Shown here piece by piece: positions 1 through 9,927 of a DNA stretch of 41,191 bases (position 1 is its first letter; each line of letters starts with the position of its first letter). The notes under the pieces were generated by a model that searched no databases, was not told where the DNA came from, and saw only the letters and a program-made list of their open reading frames with translations. The position numbers and the translations under genes were made by a program. This DNA comes from Microbacterium sp. 18062 (GTDB lineage Bacteria; Actinomycetota; Actinomycetes; Actinomycetales; Microbacteriaceae). The DNA lies in NCBI RefSeq assembly GCF_902706225.1, contig NZ_CACSKB010000039.1, positions 1 through 41,191 of the forward strand, given 5' to 3'.

Positions 1-32
1 GGCGGGGAGACGGCGCGCCGGGGCGTCCCGGC

Positions 33-44
33 TAGGCTGGGAGG
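33..44 (+). promoter_or_regulatory. -10 box of a leaderless promoter before guaB3
   Basis: The hexamer TAGGCT (33-38) ends 6 nt before the GTG start at 45. A sigma-A type -10 at this distance places transcription start on the start codon itself. No Shine-Dalgarno sequence lies in the gap. The -35 region cannot be judged because only 32 bases precede it. Confidence 0.55.
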
Positions 45-1166
45 GTGAGCATGGAGATCGAGATCGGCCGCGCCAAGCGTGCCCGCCGCGCGTACACGTT
101 CGACGACATCGCCGTCGTGCCGTCGCGGCGCACGCGCAATCCCGAGGATGTCTCGACCTCATGGTCGATCGACGCCTTCGGCTTCGACATCCCGGTGCTC
201 GGCGCGCCGATGGACTCGGTCGTGAGCCCGCGCACCGCGATCATGCTCGGTCAGCTCGGCGGGCTCGGCGTGCTCGACCTCGAGGGGCTCTGGACCCGCT
301 ACGACGACCCCGAGCCGCTGCTGGCCGAGATCGCGGGTCTTCCCGACGTCGACGCCACTCGCCGGATGCAGGAGCTCTACGCCGAGCCGATCAAGCCCGA
401 ACTCGTCCGGGACCGCCTGGCCGAGGTCCGCGCCGCCGGCGTCACCGTGGCGGGCTCGCTGACGCCGCAGCGCACGCAGGACCTGTACGAGACGGTGGTC
501 GCCGCCGGCGTCGACCTGTTCGTCATCCGTGGCACCACGGTGTCGGCCGAGCACGTCTCGTCGGTCACCGCCCCGCTGAACCTCAAGAAGTTCATCTACG
601 ACCTCGACGTGCCGGTGATCGTCGGGGGAGCGGCCACCTACACGGCGGCGCTCCACCTCATGCGCACGGGCGCCGCCGGCGTGCTGGTCGGCTTCGGCGG
701 CGGCGCGGCGTCCACGACGCGCGCGACCCTGGGCCTGCACGCCCCGATGGCGACCGCGGTCGCCGACGTCGCGGGGGCGCGTCGCGACTACCTCGACGAG
801 TCGGGCGGCCGGTACGTGCACGTCATCGCAGACGGCGGCGTCGGCACCTCGGGCGACATCGTCAAGGCGCTCGCGATGGGCGCCGACGCGGTCATGCTCG
901 GCGTCGCCCTCGCGCGCGCGACCGACGCGCCCGGCCGCGGCTTCCACTGGGGGCCGGAGGCGCACCACACGAAGCTCCCGCGCGGTCGCCGCGTGCGGGT
1001 CGACCAGGTCGCCTCGCTCGAGGAGGTCCTGTACGGCCCGGCGCCGGTGGCAGACGGCACCGCGAACCTCATCGGGGCGCTCCGCAAGTCGATGGCCACG
1101 ACCGGCTACTCGGACCTCAAGGAGTTCCAGCGCGTCGAGGTGGTCGTGGCGCCCTACGGCCGCTGA
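45..1166 (+). CDS. guaB3: GuaB3 family IMP dehydrogenase-related protein
   Basis: A 373-residue TIM-barrel protein of the IMPDH/GMP reductase superfamily without the CBS domain pair of true IMP dehydrogenase. Visible family features are the N-terminal barrel segment with 'TFDDIAVVPS' and 'GAPMDSVV', the phosphate-binding region 'GRYVHVIADGGVGTSGDI' and a closing 'MATTGYSDLKEFQRV'. At the position where IMPDH and GMPR carry the catalytic Cys (normally followed by TTR or TS), this protein has Ser223 in 'GGGAASTTR', so thioimidate chemistry is unlikely. The family is usually linked to guanine nucleotide metabolism, which fits guaA 1.6 kb downstream, but its reaction in actinobacteria is not firmly known. 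The GTG at 45 is preferred because the -10 box sits 6 nt before it; ATG 51 is the alternative. Confidence 0.88.
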   Translation: MSMEIEIGRAKRARRAYTFDDIAVVPSRRTRNPEDVSTSWSIDAFGFDIPVLGAPMDSVVSPRTAIMLGQLGGLGVLDLEGLWTRYDDPEPLLAEIAGLPDVDATRRMQELYAEPIKPELVRDRLAEVRAAGVTVAGSLTPQRTQDLYETVVAAGVDLFVIRGTTVSAEHVSSVTAPLNLKKFIYDLDVPVIVGGAATYTAALHLMRTGAAGVLVGFGGGAASTTRATLGLHAPMATAVADVAGARRDYLDESGGRYVHVIADGGVGTSGDIVKALAMGADAVMLGVALARATDAPGRGFHWGPEAHHTKLPRGRRVRVDQVASLEEVLYGPAPVADGTANLIGALRKSMATTGYSDLKEFQRVEVVVAPYGR

Positions 1167-1203
1167 TGCCCATCGTCGTCCGGTGGCACGGGAGGTGACC
1201 TCT

Positions 1204-2028
1204 GTGAGCGAGCAGGATGCCGCGGCATCCGTGCCGGAGCACTTCCCGCCGACGCTGCGAGAGGTCATGGTGCGGCCGCGCTGGATCGCGATGCTGCTGC
1301 TGTGCCTCGTGGTGGCGGGTATCTTCGCGTGGCTCGGGCAATGGCAGCTCGCGCGATCGATCGACACCGATCCCCGCGAAGAGGGCGCGACGGAGCAGGT
1401 GCTGCCGCTGAGCGATGTGGTCGAGCCCGGCTCGTATCTCACCGACCCGCTCATCGGTCAGAGGATCGCGGTCACCGGTGCGTTCGTGCCGGGCGACTTC
1501 ATCGTCGTGTCGTCCCGCTTCAACGACCGCGCGGAGGGCTACTGGGTGACCGGTCAGCTCCGGATCGAGGGGGCGACGCCCGCCTCGATCGCGGTGGCGG
1601 TCGGCTGGGCCGAGACCCGCGAGGAGGCGGATGCCGCGGCGGCCGAGCTGTCGGCCCGGGCGGACGGCACCGTCCAGGAGATGACCGGGCGGATCATCGC
1701 CGACGAGGGCCCGGTCCCGCCGCTGGACGCCGACCCGTGGGATCTCACCCGCATGTCACCCGCCGCCCTCTTGAGCCGCTGGCACGACATCGACGGGCTC
1801 GACGTCTACCGCCAGTTCGTCGTCGCCGACGACCCCTCCGGCGGCCTGGTCGACATCCACTCGCCGGCACCCGACGCCGGCTCCGCCGTCAACTGGCTCA
1901 ACCTCTTCTATGCGGCCGAGTGGGCGATCTTCGCGGGCTTCGCGTTCTACCTCTGGTACCGGCTCGCGAAGGACGCGTGGGAGAGGGAGGTCGAGGAGCT
2001 CGAGGAGCTCGCCGACACCGCATCCTGA
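1204..2028 (+). CDS. SURF1 family membrane protein
   Basis: A 274-residue protein with the SURF1 layout: a short cytoplasmic N-terminus, a first transmembrane helix around residues 25-45 ('MLLLCLVVAGIFAWLGQWQL', with the family's typical GxWQL end), a large extracytoplasmic domain with 'VTGAFVPGDFIVVSSR', and a second helix near the C-terminus ('LFYAAEWAIFAGFAFYLW'). SURF1 proteins help assemble cytochrome c oxidase, probably in haem a3 insertion. The GTG at 1204 is chosen because GGAGGTGA (1191-1198) lies at ideal spacing; the in-frame GTG at 1183 has no such site. The gene follows guaB3 by 37 nt and may be cotranscribed with it. The charged C-terminal tail is Glu-rich. Confidence 0.88.
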   Translation: MSEQDAAASVPEHFPPTLREVMVRPRWIAMLLLCLVVAGIFAWLGQWQLARSIDTDPREEGATEQVLPLSDVVEPGSYLTDPLIGQRIAVTGAFVPGDFIVVSSRFNDRAEGYWVTGQLRIEGATPASIAVAVGWAETREEADAAAAELSARADGTVQEMTGRIIADEGPVPPLDADPWDLTRMSPAALLSRWHDIDGLDVYRQFVVADDPSGGLVDIHSPAPDAGSAVNWLNLFYAAEWAIFAGFAFYLWYRLAKDAWEREVEELEELADTAS

Positions 2029-2079
2029 CGCGTCCCGCCGCCCGGCCGCGCCTCGTGGCCCGGCAGGCCTCGGCACCTC

Positions 2080-2158
2080 GGACCGCGGGACTGCACGTGG
2101 GCGCCGAGACAGCGGGGTTGCCCCACGGTCTCGGCGCTCCGGTGCAGTCTCGCGGTCC
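2080..2158. repeat. 79-bp near-perfect intergenic palindrome (REP-like or terminator)
   Basis: Outer arms 2080-2096 (GGACCGCGGGACTGCAC) and 2142-2158 (GTGCAGTCTCGCGGTCC) pair at 16 of 17 positions. Inner arms 2101-2110 and 2128-2137 (GCGCCGAGAC/GTCTCGGCGC) pair perfectly, and GGGG 2114-2117 pairs with CCCC 2121-2124 around a 3-nt TTG loop. It lies between the SURF1 stop and the next promoter. No T-run follows, so a classic intrinsic terminator is not shown; a dispersed palindromic repeat is the other reading. Confidence 0.75.
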
Positions 2159-2201
2159 TTCCGGAGCGGGGGCGGGCGCGGCAGCTGCGGGGACCCGCGG
2201 G

Positions 2202-2214
2202 TAGGATGGAGGGC
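2202..2214 (+). promoter_or_regulatory. -10 box of a leaderless promoter before the DUF3817 gene
   Basis: TAGGAT (2202-2207) ends 7 nt before ATG 2215. This supports 2215 as the start, because the upstream in-frame ATG at 2206 overlaps the -10 box. Confidence 0.55.
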
Positions 2215-2759
2215 ATGCCCCAGCCGAAGCTCGCCTCGTTCCCGGCGATCCGCGGGGCGCTGCGGTTCTATCAGATCTGCTCGATCATCACCGGCATCGG
2301 CCTTCTGCTGCTCGTCACGGAGATGGTCCTGAAGTACACCCCGCTGCACGTCGAGCTGTTCGCGGGCGGATCCGGCGGGTTCCTCTGGTTCGCCCAGGTG
2401 ATCGCGGGGCCGGAGTGCCAGTGGCACTCGCTGTTCCTCCCCGGCAGCGACGGCTGCGAGATGGTCTCCACAGCGCTCGACGGCTTCAACATCTCCCTCT
2501 TCATCCTCGTCGCGCACGGCTGGTTCTACGTCGTGTACCTCTTCGCATGCTTCCGCGTCTGGAGCCTCATGCGCTGGCCGCTCCGGCGCTTCCTGCTGCT
2601 GGCCCTCGGCGGCGTCGTGCCGCTGCTGTCGTTCTTCATGGAGGCCCGTGTCGGCCGCGACGTGAATGGCTACCTCGTCCGCCGTGAGGCGGAGGCGGAG
2701 ACATCCGCAGCACCCCCATCCGTGCCATCCGCCCCCGCCCCCACGACCGAGAGCCCCCG

Positions 2760-2763
<4 letters not shown>
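2215..2763 (+). CDS. DUF3817 integral membrane protein
   Basis: A 182-residue small membrane protein matching the DUF3817 layout. It has a helix near residues 17-40 ('[20 protein letters not shown]'), one around 90-110 ('[20 protein letters not shown]') and one around 122-140 ('[20 protein letters not shown]'). The conserved '[11 protein letters not shown]' and the 'SFFMEARV' end of the last helix are typical. A Pro/Ala/Glu-rich cytoplasmic tail of about 30 residues follows. Function is unknown; members commonly sit beside guaA in actinobacteria. The stop codon overlaps the guaA GTG by 4 nt (GTGA), so the two genes are translationally coupled. Confidence 0.82.
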
Positions 2764-4340
<1,577 letters not shown>

Positions 4341-4409
4341 GCCCGGTGGCCTGAGCGCTCCGTGCGGGCGCGGACCTCGGGCGAGCCGGCCCGTGCCTGT
4401 GGCGTGGGG

Positions 4410-4421
4410 GAGGATGGTCGG
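4410..4421 (+). promoter_or_regulatory. -10-like box before the glycosyltransferase gene
   Basis: GAGGAT (4410-4415) ends 6 nt before GTG 4422, the same spacing as the other leaderless genes here. The first base departs from TANNNT, so the call is weaker. Confidence 0.4.
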
Positions 4422-5837
4422 GTGACCGATGAGCTTCCCGACGCCGACTACCTCCTGCTGGCGAGTCGGCTGGTCCCCGATCGAGACGGCGGGTTCACGA
4501 TCTCGGTGCTGCGGCGCGCGCGCGACATGGCGGCATCCGGCGCCCGGGTGCGACTGCTGACGGTCGACCCCGGCGAGACGGCCGACCACGACGCAGCTCG
4601 GCACGAGTGGGTGGGACGGGGCCTGATCGCCCGTGGGGACGACCTGCGCAACCTGTTCGACGACGTGCGGGCGGATGCGGACTGGCTGCGTGCGGCAGCG
4701 CTGCCGCTGCCGGCACCGGCTGCGACCGCTCCGACCCGCGCGATCGCGGCCGCCGACGGTCGAACGGTCCTGGAGCTCCCCGTCATCGCGGGAGACCCGG
4801 CATGGCACCTCAGTATCGAGCCCGTCGTCGTATGGGACGTCGACGGCGAGCGGCCGGCGGGCTGGGTGCCGGGCTTCGGCGGGCTGTACCGCGCGTGGAT
4901 CGACGCCCTCGCGGCGGAGGGTGCGCGGCCGGTCGTCGTGCTGTGCGAGGCGCGCCAGCTGGGCGAGCTCCTGGTCGCCGAGGGGAAGCCGCTGCTGGAT
5001 CCCTCGGTGCGGGTTCTGCACACGACCCATGCCTGCCACGTCCTGCCGCCCTACAGATGGGACTCGCCGATGGACGACGCGTGGAGCCGATGGCTCGCCG
5101 TCGCCGATCGGTTCGACGGAGTGCTCTGGCTCACGCCGAGCCAGAGGGCGGATGTCGAGCGACGGGTGGGCGGGGGCATCCGCTCGTTCGTGGTGCCGCA
5201 TCCCGCGCCGTCGCTCGCCTCGAACCGTCCCGCACCCGGACGGATCATCGTCATGAGCTCGCTCATCGCGCGCAAACGCGTGGACCATGTGCTCGCCGTG
5301 CTCGCGAGCGTGCTCGGGCAGCTGCCGCACGCGAGGCTGCACGTGCACGGGGACGGCCCCGAGCGCGCGCGGCTCGAGGCGCGCGCGGCCGAGCTCGGCG
5401 TGGCCGACGCGGTGACATGGCACGGGCACACCGCGGATCCCTCCGACGCGTGGGCAGATGCCGACGTGTTCGTGCTGGCGAGCACGAACGAGGGCCAGGG
5501 TCTCGTGCTGGGCGAGGCGCTCGCGCACGGAGTCCCGGCGGTCGCGTACGACGTGCCCTACGGCCCGCGCGACATACTCGCCGGAGGCGGCGGCATCCTG
5601 GTTCCCGACGGAGACGTCGATGCGCTCACCGGCGCCGTGACCCGGCTGCTCGGCGACCGTGCGACGCGCGACGCGATGGCGGTCGATGCTCGCGCCGCCG
5701 CGGCGGCGATGGACTCCGCGGCGTCGATGCGTGCGCTGGGGCACGCCGTGCGCGTCGCTCTCGACGAGCCCCGGCCGCGTCCCGGCCGCCGGACGGCCTC
5801 GGGGGGTTCGGGCACGGGTCGGGAGCCGCGCCGCTGA
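4422..5837 (+). CDS. GT-B glycosyltransferase (GT4-like)
   Basis: A 471-residue retaining glycosyltransferase. The C-terminal nucleotide-sugar domain is clear: 'VMSSLIARKRVDHVL', then 'LHVHGDGPERARLE', then the EX7E pair Glu357 and Glu365 in 'EGQGLVLGEALAHGVP', followed by 'YDVPYGPRDIL'. That last motif resembles poly(glycerol-phosphate) alpha-glucosyltransferases (TagE/GtfA-like), which decorate teichoic acids, but neither substrate can be fixed from sequence. The N-terminal half is poorly conserved. GTG 4422 is preferred over GTG 4362 because the first 20 codons of the longer form are untypical and a -10-like box precedes 4422. It converges on the alpha-mannosidase gene. Confidence 0.8.
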   Translation: MTDELPDADYLLLASRLVPDRDGGFTISVLRRARDMAASGARVRLLTVDPGETADHDAARHEWVGRGLIARGDDLRNLFDDVRADADWLRAAALPLPAPAATAPTRAIAAADGRTVLELPVIAGDPAWHLSIEPVVVWDVDGERPAGWVPGFGGLYRAWIDALAAEGARPVVVLCEARQLGELLVAEGKPLLDPSVRVLHTTHACHVLPPYRWDSPMDDAWSRWLAVADRFDGVLWLTPSQRADVERRVGGGIRSFVVPHPAPSLASNRPAPGRIIVMSSLIARKRVDHVLAVLASVLGQLPHARLHVHGDGPERARLEARAAELGVADAVTWHGHTADPSDAWADADVFVLASTNEGQGLVLGEALAHGVPAVAYDVPYGPRDILAGGGGILVPDGDVDALTGAVTRLLGDRATRDAMAVDARAAAAAMDSAASMRALGHAVRVALDEPRPRPGRRTASGGSGTGREPRR

Positions 5838-5919
5838 GTCTTCCGGAGGCGGCGCCGCGGCTCTGGATCCGGAGGCGGCTGCGGTACGTCGTGACGCCGA
5901 CCGCCTCGAGAGGGCGGAA

Positions 5920-5943
5920 GGGGTCGCCCGGATGGACGACCCC
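5920..5943. terminator. Candidate bidirectional terminator hairpin
   Basis: GGGGTCG (5920-5926) pairs perfectly with CGACCCC (5937-5943) across a 10-nt loop, between the convergent glycosyltransferase and alpha-mannosidase genes. Only a short TTT (5948-5950) follows on the plus side, so the call rests on position and stem strength. Confidence 0.35.
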
Positions 5944-5958
5944 GACGTTTCCGAACGG

Positions 5959-8900
5959 TCAGGCCCGCGCGATCCGTACCGTCGCGAGCTGGAACGGGCG
6001 CAGCGTGAGCTCGGCGCCGGAGGCATCCGATGTCCCGAGTGCGGCCGGTTCCGTCGCGCGCTCGAGCAGGTCGGTCTCCACGGATCCGGATGCGGCGAAG
6101 CCGGGCACGATACGCGTCTCGGTGCGGCGCCCCAATGACTCGTACAGGCGCACGACGACGTCGCCGCTGCCGTCCTCGGCGAGCTTGACCGCCTCGATCA
6201 CGACGCCGGGGTCCTCGACCGACACGAGGGGAGCGACCTCGGTCGCGGCGGCCTCCTCGACGATCCGGTCGGGGATGTTCGCGCGGTACCCCTCGACGAC
6301 GGCCCGGTGGACGTCGGCGCCGACGACGATGCCGACCTCGATGTGGTGCTCTCCCCGATCCTGCTGCGGGTCGGGGAAGAGCGCGGCGCGGATGACCGAC
6401 AGCCGCACGATCGAGAACGTCCCGCCCTCGGCCCGCGCGTGCCGGGTGATGTCGTGGCCGTAGGTCGAGTCGTTCGTCACCGCGACGCCGAAGCCGGGCT
6501 CGGCGACGCGCACCCACCGGTGCGCCACGGTCTCGAAGCGGGCCGCATCCCATGACGTGTTGGTGTGCGTCGGGCGTTCGATGTGACCGAACTGGATCTC
6601 GGATGCGGCGCGATCGGTGTGCACGTCGACCGGCACCGCGAGCTTCAAGAGCTTCTGGCGCTCGTGCCAGTCGATGTCGATCGCGAGGCGGAGGGTGCGC
6701 GAGCCCTCGTCGAGCGTGACCCTCTCGACGAGCTGCGACGAGCCGAACCGGCGGACGACGACGAGCGCCGAGCCGTCGACGGCGATGCTGTCGAGCTCGA
6801 CGAGGTCGGTCACGTGCCGGTGATAGTGCTCGTCGATGTCCCACGCATCCCACTGGGTCGGGGTGTCGCGGTGCAGCTGGAAGAGGCCGGCCGTCTGCCC
6901 GGTGGGCACCGTCTCGCGGCCGGTCCCGAGGTCGATGAGCGACACGATCAGGCCGCGGTCGTCGATCTCCGCACGCACGATGCCGTTGTCGAGCACGAAC
7001 GATCCGTCCTCGTGCCGCACGGGAGCGGCGACGGGATCCGGCGCCGCGGCGATCGCGAGCGCCGGCACGCCCGACCGGGTGTGCGGCGTCGCGTTGGCGC
7101 GCAGGGTCCGCGACCCCGTCCCGGCCAGCGTCCGCAGACTCGTCTCGATGATCCGCGTCAGCTCCTCGGCGATGCGGGCGTAGTTGCGCTCGGCGTCGCG
7201 GTGCACCCAGGCGATCGAGGTGCCCGGGAGGATGTCGTGGAACTGCTGCAGCAGCACGAGCCGCCACAGCCGCTTGAGGTCCTGGGTCGGGTAAGGGACT
7301 CCGGTGCGCACGGTCGCGGTCGCCGCCCACAGCTCCGCCTCGCGCAGCAGGTGCTCGCTGCGGCGGTTGCCCTGTTTCGTGCGCAGCTGGCTCGTGTAGG
7401 TGCCGCGGTGGAACTCGAGGTAGAGCTCGCCCGCCCACACCTCGGGGTCGACGTACTCGCGCTCGGCGGCCTCGAAGAACCGCGCCGGCGTGGAGTGCGT
7501 CACGATCGGGGAGCCTTCGAGCGAACCGGTGCGGGCGACGCTCGCGGTCATCTCGCGGGTCGGTCCGCCACCCCCGTCGCCGTAGCCGTAGGGGAGCAGC
7601 GACACGCTCGCGCGGCCCTTGTCCGCGAAGTTGCGCTGGGCGTGCGCGAGGTCTTCGGCCGAGACGTCGGAGTTGTACTTGTCGACCGGAGGGAAATGCG
7701 TGAAGACCCGGGTGCCGTCGATGCCCTCCCACAGGAAGGTGTGGTGCGGCATGCGGTTCGTCTCGTTCCACGAGATCTTCTGCGTGAGGAACCACTTGGA
7801 GCCCGACGCGCGGATGATCTGCGGCAGCGCCGCGGTGTATCCGAACGAGTCGGGCAGCCAGACCTCCGGGGTGTCGATGCCGAACTCCTCGAGGAAGAAC
7901 CGCTTGCCCTCCAGCAGCTGACGGGCCATCGCCTCGCCGCCGACCATGTTGGTGTCGGATTCGACCCACATCCCTCCGACGGGGATGAAGCGGCCCTCGC
8001 GCACGCGTTCGACGAGCTTCTCCCAGAGGGTCGGGTAGAGCTCCTTCACCCAGGCGAACTGCTGGGCGGACGAGCTCGCGAAGACGAAGTCGGGGTCCTC
8101 GTCCATGAGCGCGAGCACGTTGGAGAACGTGCGCGACACCTTCCGGGCCGTCTCGCGCACGGGCCAGAGCCAGGCGGAGTCGATGTGGGCGTGCCCCACG
8201 GCGTGGAGGGTGTGCGCGCTCGCGTGCGCGGGTCGTCGCAGGAGATCGGCGAGCACGGCGCGGCCCGCCCGGGCGGTGCCCGACACGTCGTCGGGGTCGA
8301 CGGCGTCGACCATCCGGTCGAGTCCCCGCAGGATCTCCGCACGACGGGGCGCGGAGGCGTCGAGCTGCGCGGCCAGCCCGTGCAGGGCGATCGTGTCGGC
8401 GAGCAGCTCGGAGACCTGCACGTCGAGCAGCCCGATCTCGACGGTGCGCAGCACGTAGATCGACGCGTCCCCCGCGGTCGCCGGGTCGCCGAGCGCGGTC
8501 GGCTCGAACGTGAAGAGACTGCCGACATCCGGGTTGGATGCGGCCTCGACGAGCACATCCACGCGGCCGTCCCCGTCGACGGCCGCGCGGACGGCCTGGT
8601 TGAACGGCGAGACGCCCTTGATGGGCACACCGTTCCGGCCCCAGACGAGCGCTTCGGCCTGGAAGCCGCTCTGACCTGCCGTGAAGCCGAGATCGAGGAC
8701 CAGCTCGGCGTGCGTGTCCGCGGGCAGCGCGCCCGACGCGTCGCGCCAGGAGGCCGGGACCTCGCCGCGGACCGCGAACCAGGTGGTGCCCCAGGGGCGT
8801 CCCCACGGCGTGCCGACGGCGAACGGCGTGTACGCCGCATCCTTCGCCTCCGCGAACGGGACGGGCTCGCCGGGCGCCTCCCAGGCGGAGACCGCCAGCG

Positions 8901-8988
8901 GCGCGTGCGCACGGTAGACGGCCGGCAGCAGCCGTTCGCGGATGAAGCGGTCGATGCGCATCTCGATCAGGTGGGTGCGGTCGTGCAT
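5959..8988 (-). CDS. Alpha-mannosidase, glycoside hydrolase family 38
   Basis: A 1009-residue cytoplasmic enzyme (no signal peptide), close to the usual bacterial GH38 length. The catalytic domain has zinc ligands in 'GHAHIDSAWLW' (His266, His268, Asp270) and the predicted nucleophile Asp380 in 'VWLPDSFGYTAAL'. 'WVESDTNMVGGEAMARQLL' and 'HTFLWEGIDGTRVFTHFPP' are also typical of the family. Beta-rich C-terminal domains follow. It is the last gene of the operon, 63 nt after the second permease, so it probably cleaves mannosides brought in by the upstream ABC importer. Linkage specificity cannot be predicted. Confidence 0.93.
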   Translation of the reverse strand: MHDRTHLIEMRIDRFIRERLLPAVYRAHAPLAVSAWEAPGEPVPFAEAKDAAYTPFAVGTPWGRPWGTTWFAVRGEVPASWRDASGALPADTHAELVLDLGFTAGQSGFQAEALVWGRNGVPIKGVSPFNQAVRAAVDGDGRVDVLVEAASNPDVGSLFTFEPTALGDPATAGDASIYVLRTVEIGLLDVQVSELLADTIALHGLAAQLDASAPRRAEILRGLDRMVDAVDPDDVSGTARAGRAVLADLLRRPAHASAHTLHAVGHAHIDSAWLWPVRETARKVSRTFSNVLALMDEDPDFVFASSSAQQFAWVKELYPTLWEKLVERVREGRFIPVGGMWVESDTNMVGGEAMARQLLEGKRFFLEEFGIDTPEVWLPDSFGYTAALPQIIRASGSKWFLTQKISWNETNRMPHHTFLWEGIDGTRVFTHFPPVDKYNSDVSAEDLAHAQRNFADKGRASVSLLPYGYGDGGGGPTREMTASVARTGSLEGSPIVTHSTPARFFEAAEREYVDPEVWAGELYLEFHRGTYTSQLRTKQGNRRSEHLLREAELWAATATVRTGVPYPTQDLKRLWRLVLLQQFHDILPGTSIAWVHRDAERNYARIAEELTRIIETSLRTLAGTGSRTLRANATPHTRSGVPALAIAAAPDPVAAPVRHEDGSFVLDNGIVRAEIDDRGLIVSLIDLGTGRETVPTGQTAGLFQLHRDTPTQWDAWDIDEHYHRHVTDLVELDSIAVDGSALVVVRRFGSSQLVERVTLDEGSRTLRLAIDIDWHERQKLLKLAVPVDVHTDRAASEIQFGHIERPTHTNTSWDAARFETVAHRWVRVAEPGFGVAVTNDSTYGHDITRHARAEGGTFSIVRLSVIRAALFPDPQQDRGEHHIEVGIVVGADVHRAVVEGYRANIPDRIVEEAAATEVAPLVSVEDPGVVIEAVKLAEDGSGDVVVRLYESLGRRTETRIVPGFAASGSVETDLLERATEPAALGTSDASGAELTLRPFQLATVRIARA

Positions 8989-9051
8989 GGCGAAGAGACC
9001 TCTGCTCGGGGGACGGGGACGGGATGGGGGATCGGAGAAGGCGGGGAGCGC

Positions 9052-9927
9052 TCAGCCCTTGACGCCGCCGGCGAGGGCGAAGGAGCTGCCGGTGACGCGT
9101 TGCATGACGAGGTACAGCACCAGGATCGGCACGGAGTAGAGCATCGCGAACGCCGCCAGCTGGCCGTACGCGACGGCGCCGTGGTTGCCGAAGGTGAAGA
9201 TCGCGACAGCCGCGGGCATCTTCTCGGCGCTGAAGAGCAGGACGAACGGGACGAAGAAGTTTCCCCAGGCCTGCGTGAACACGAAGATGAAGACCACCCC
9301 GATGCCGGGACGCATGAGCGGGAGCACGATCTGCCAGAGGGCGCGCATGGCGGACGCGCCGTCGACCCAGGCCGCCTCCTCCAGGGACACGGGCACGGAG
9401 TCCATGAAGTTCTTCAGCATCCAGATCGCCATCGGAAGCGAGGTGGCCGCCATGAACAGGATGACGCCGACGATCGAGTCGAGCAGCTTCATCTGCACGA
9501 ACATCGCGTAGACGGGCACCATGAGCGCCGTGATCGGCAGGCAGGAGCCGAACAGCACGCCGTAGAGGAAGCCGCGCTGGAAGCGCATGTTGAACCGGGA
9601 CAGCGGGTAGGCCGCCAGCACCGCCACCACGACGGTCAGCAGCGCGGTGCCGAAGGAGATGAGCGCGGAGTTCCACAGCGGTCGGAGCGTCTGCGAGAAG
9701 GTGAAGACCTCGGCGAAGTTGTCGAGCGTGAGCCCCGAGGGGATCGAGACCGACACGGTCGCCGCGGGGTCGATCGCGGAGAAGACGATCCACGCGATCG
9801 GCACGAGGAAGACGACGCCGACGAGCGCGAGGATGGTGCTGGCGAGCCAGCGCGTGCGTCTCGGCGAGGGCGCGGCGACCGAGAGCGGTCGGCGCGGACG
9901 GCGGACGGCGACGGGAGTGGCGGTCAT
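9052..9927 (-). CDS. Carbohydrate ABC transporter permease (MalG type)
   Basis: A 291-residue inner-membrane permease with about six helices. The ATPase-contact EAA loop reads 'EEAAWVDGASAMRALWQIVLP', and the N-terminal extracytoplasmic loop has 'IDPAATVSVSIPSGLTLDNF'. The short C-terminus 'GSSFALAGGVKG' is the family ending. Its ATG overlaps the stop of the first permease by 4 nt, so the two are coupled. No ATPase subunit is encoded nearby; such importers often use a shared MsiK-like ATPase encoded elsewhere. Confidence 0.92.
   Translation of the reverse strand: MTATPVAVRRPRRPLSVAAPSPRRTRWLASTILALVGVVFLVPIAWIVFSAIDPAATVSVSIPSGLTLDNFAEVFTFSQTLRPLWNSALISFGTALLTVVVAVLAAYPLSRFNMRFQRGFLYGVLFGSCLPITALMVPVYAMFVQMKLLDSIVGVILFMAATSLPMAIWMLKNFMDSVPVSLEEAAWVDGASAMRALWQIVLPLMRPGIGVVFIFVFTQAWGNFFVPFVLLFSAEKMPAAVAIFTFGNHGAVAYGQLAAFAMLYSVPILVLYLVMQRVTGSSFALAGGVKG

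Noticed and set aside
2206..2214. Upstream ATG at 2206 as the DUF3817 start
   Set aside because: It lies inside the -10 box and has no ribosome site; ATG 2215 is at the leaderless distance.
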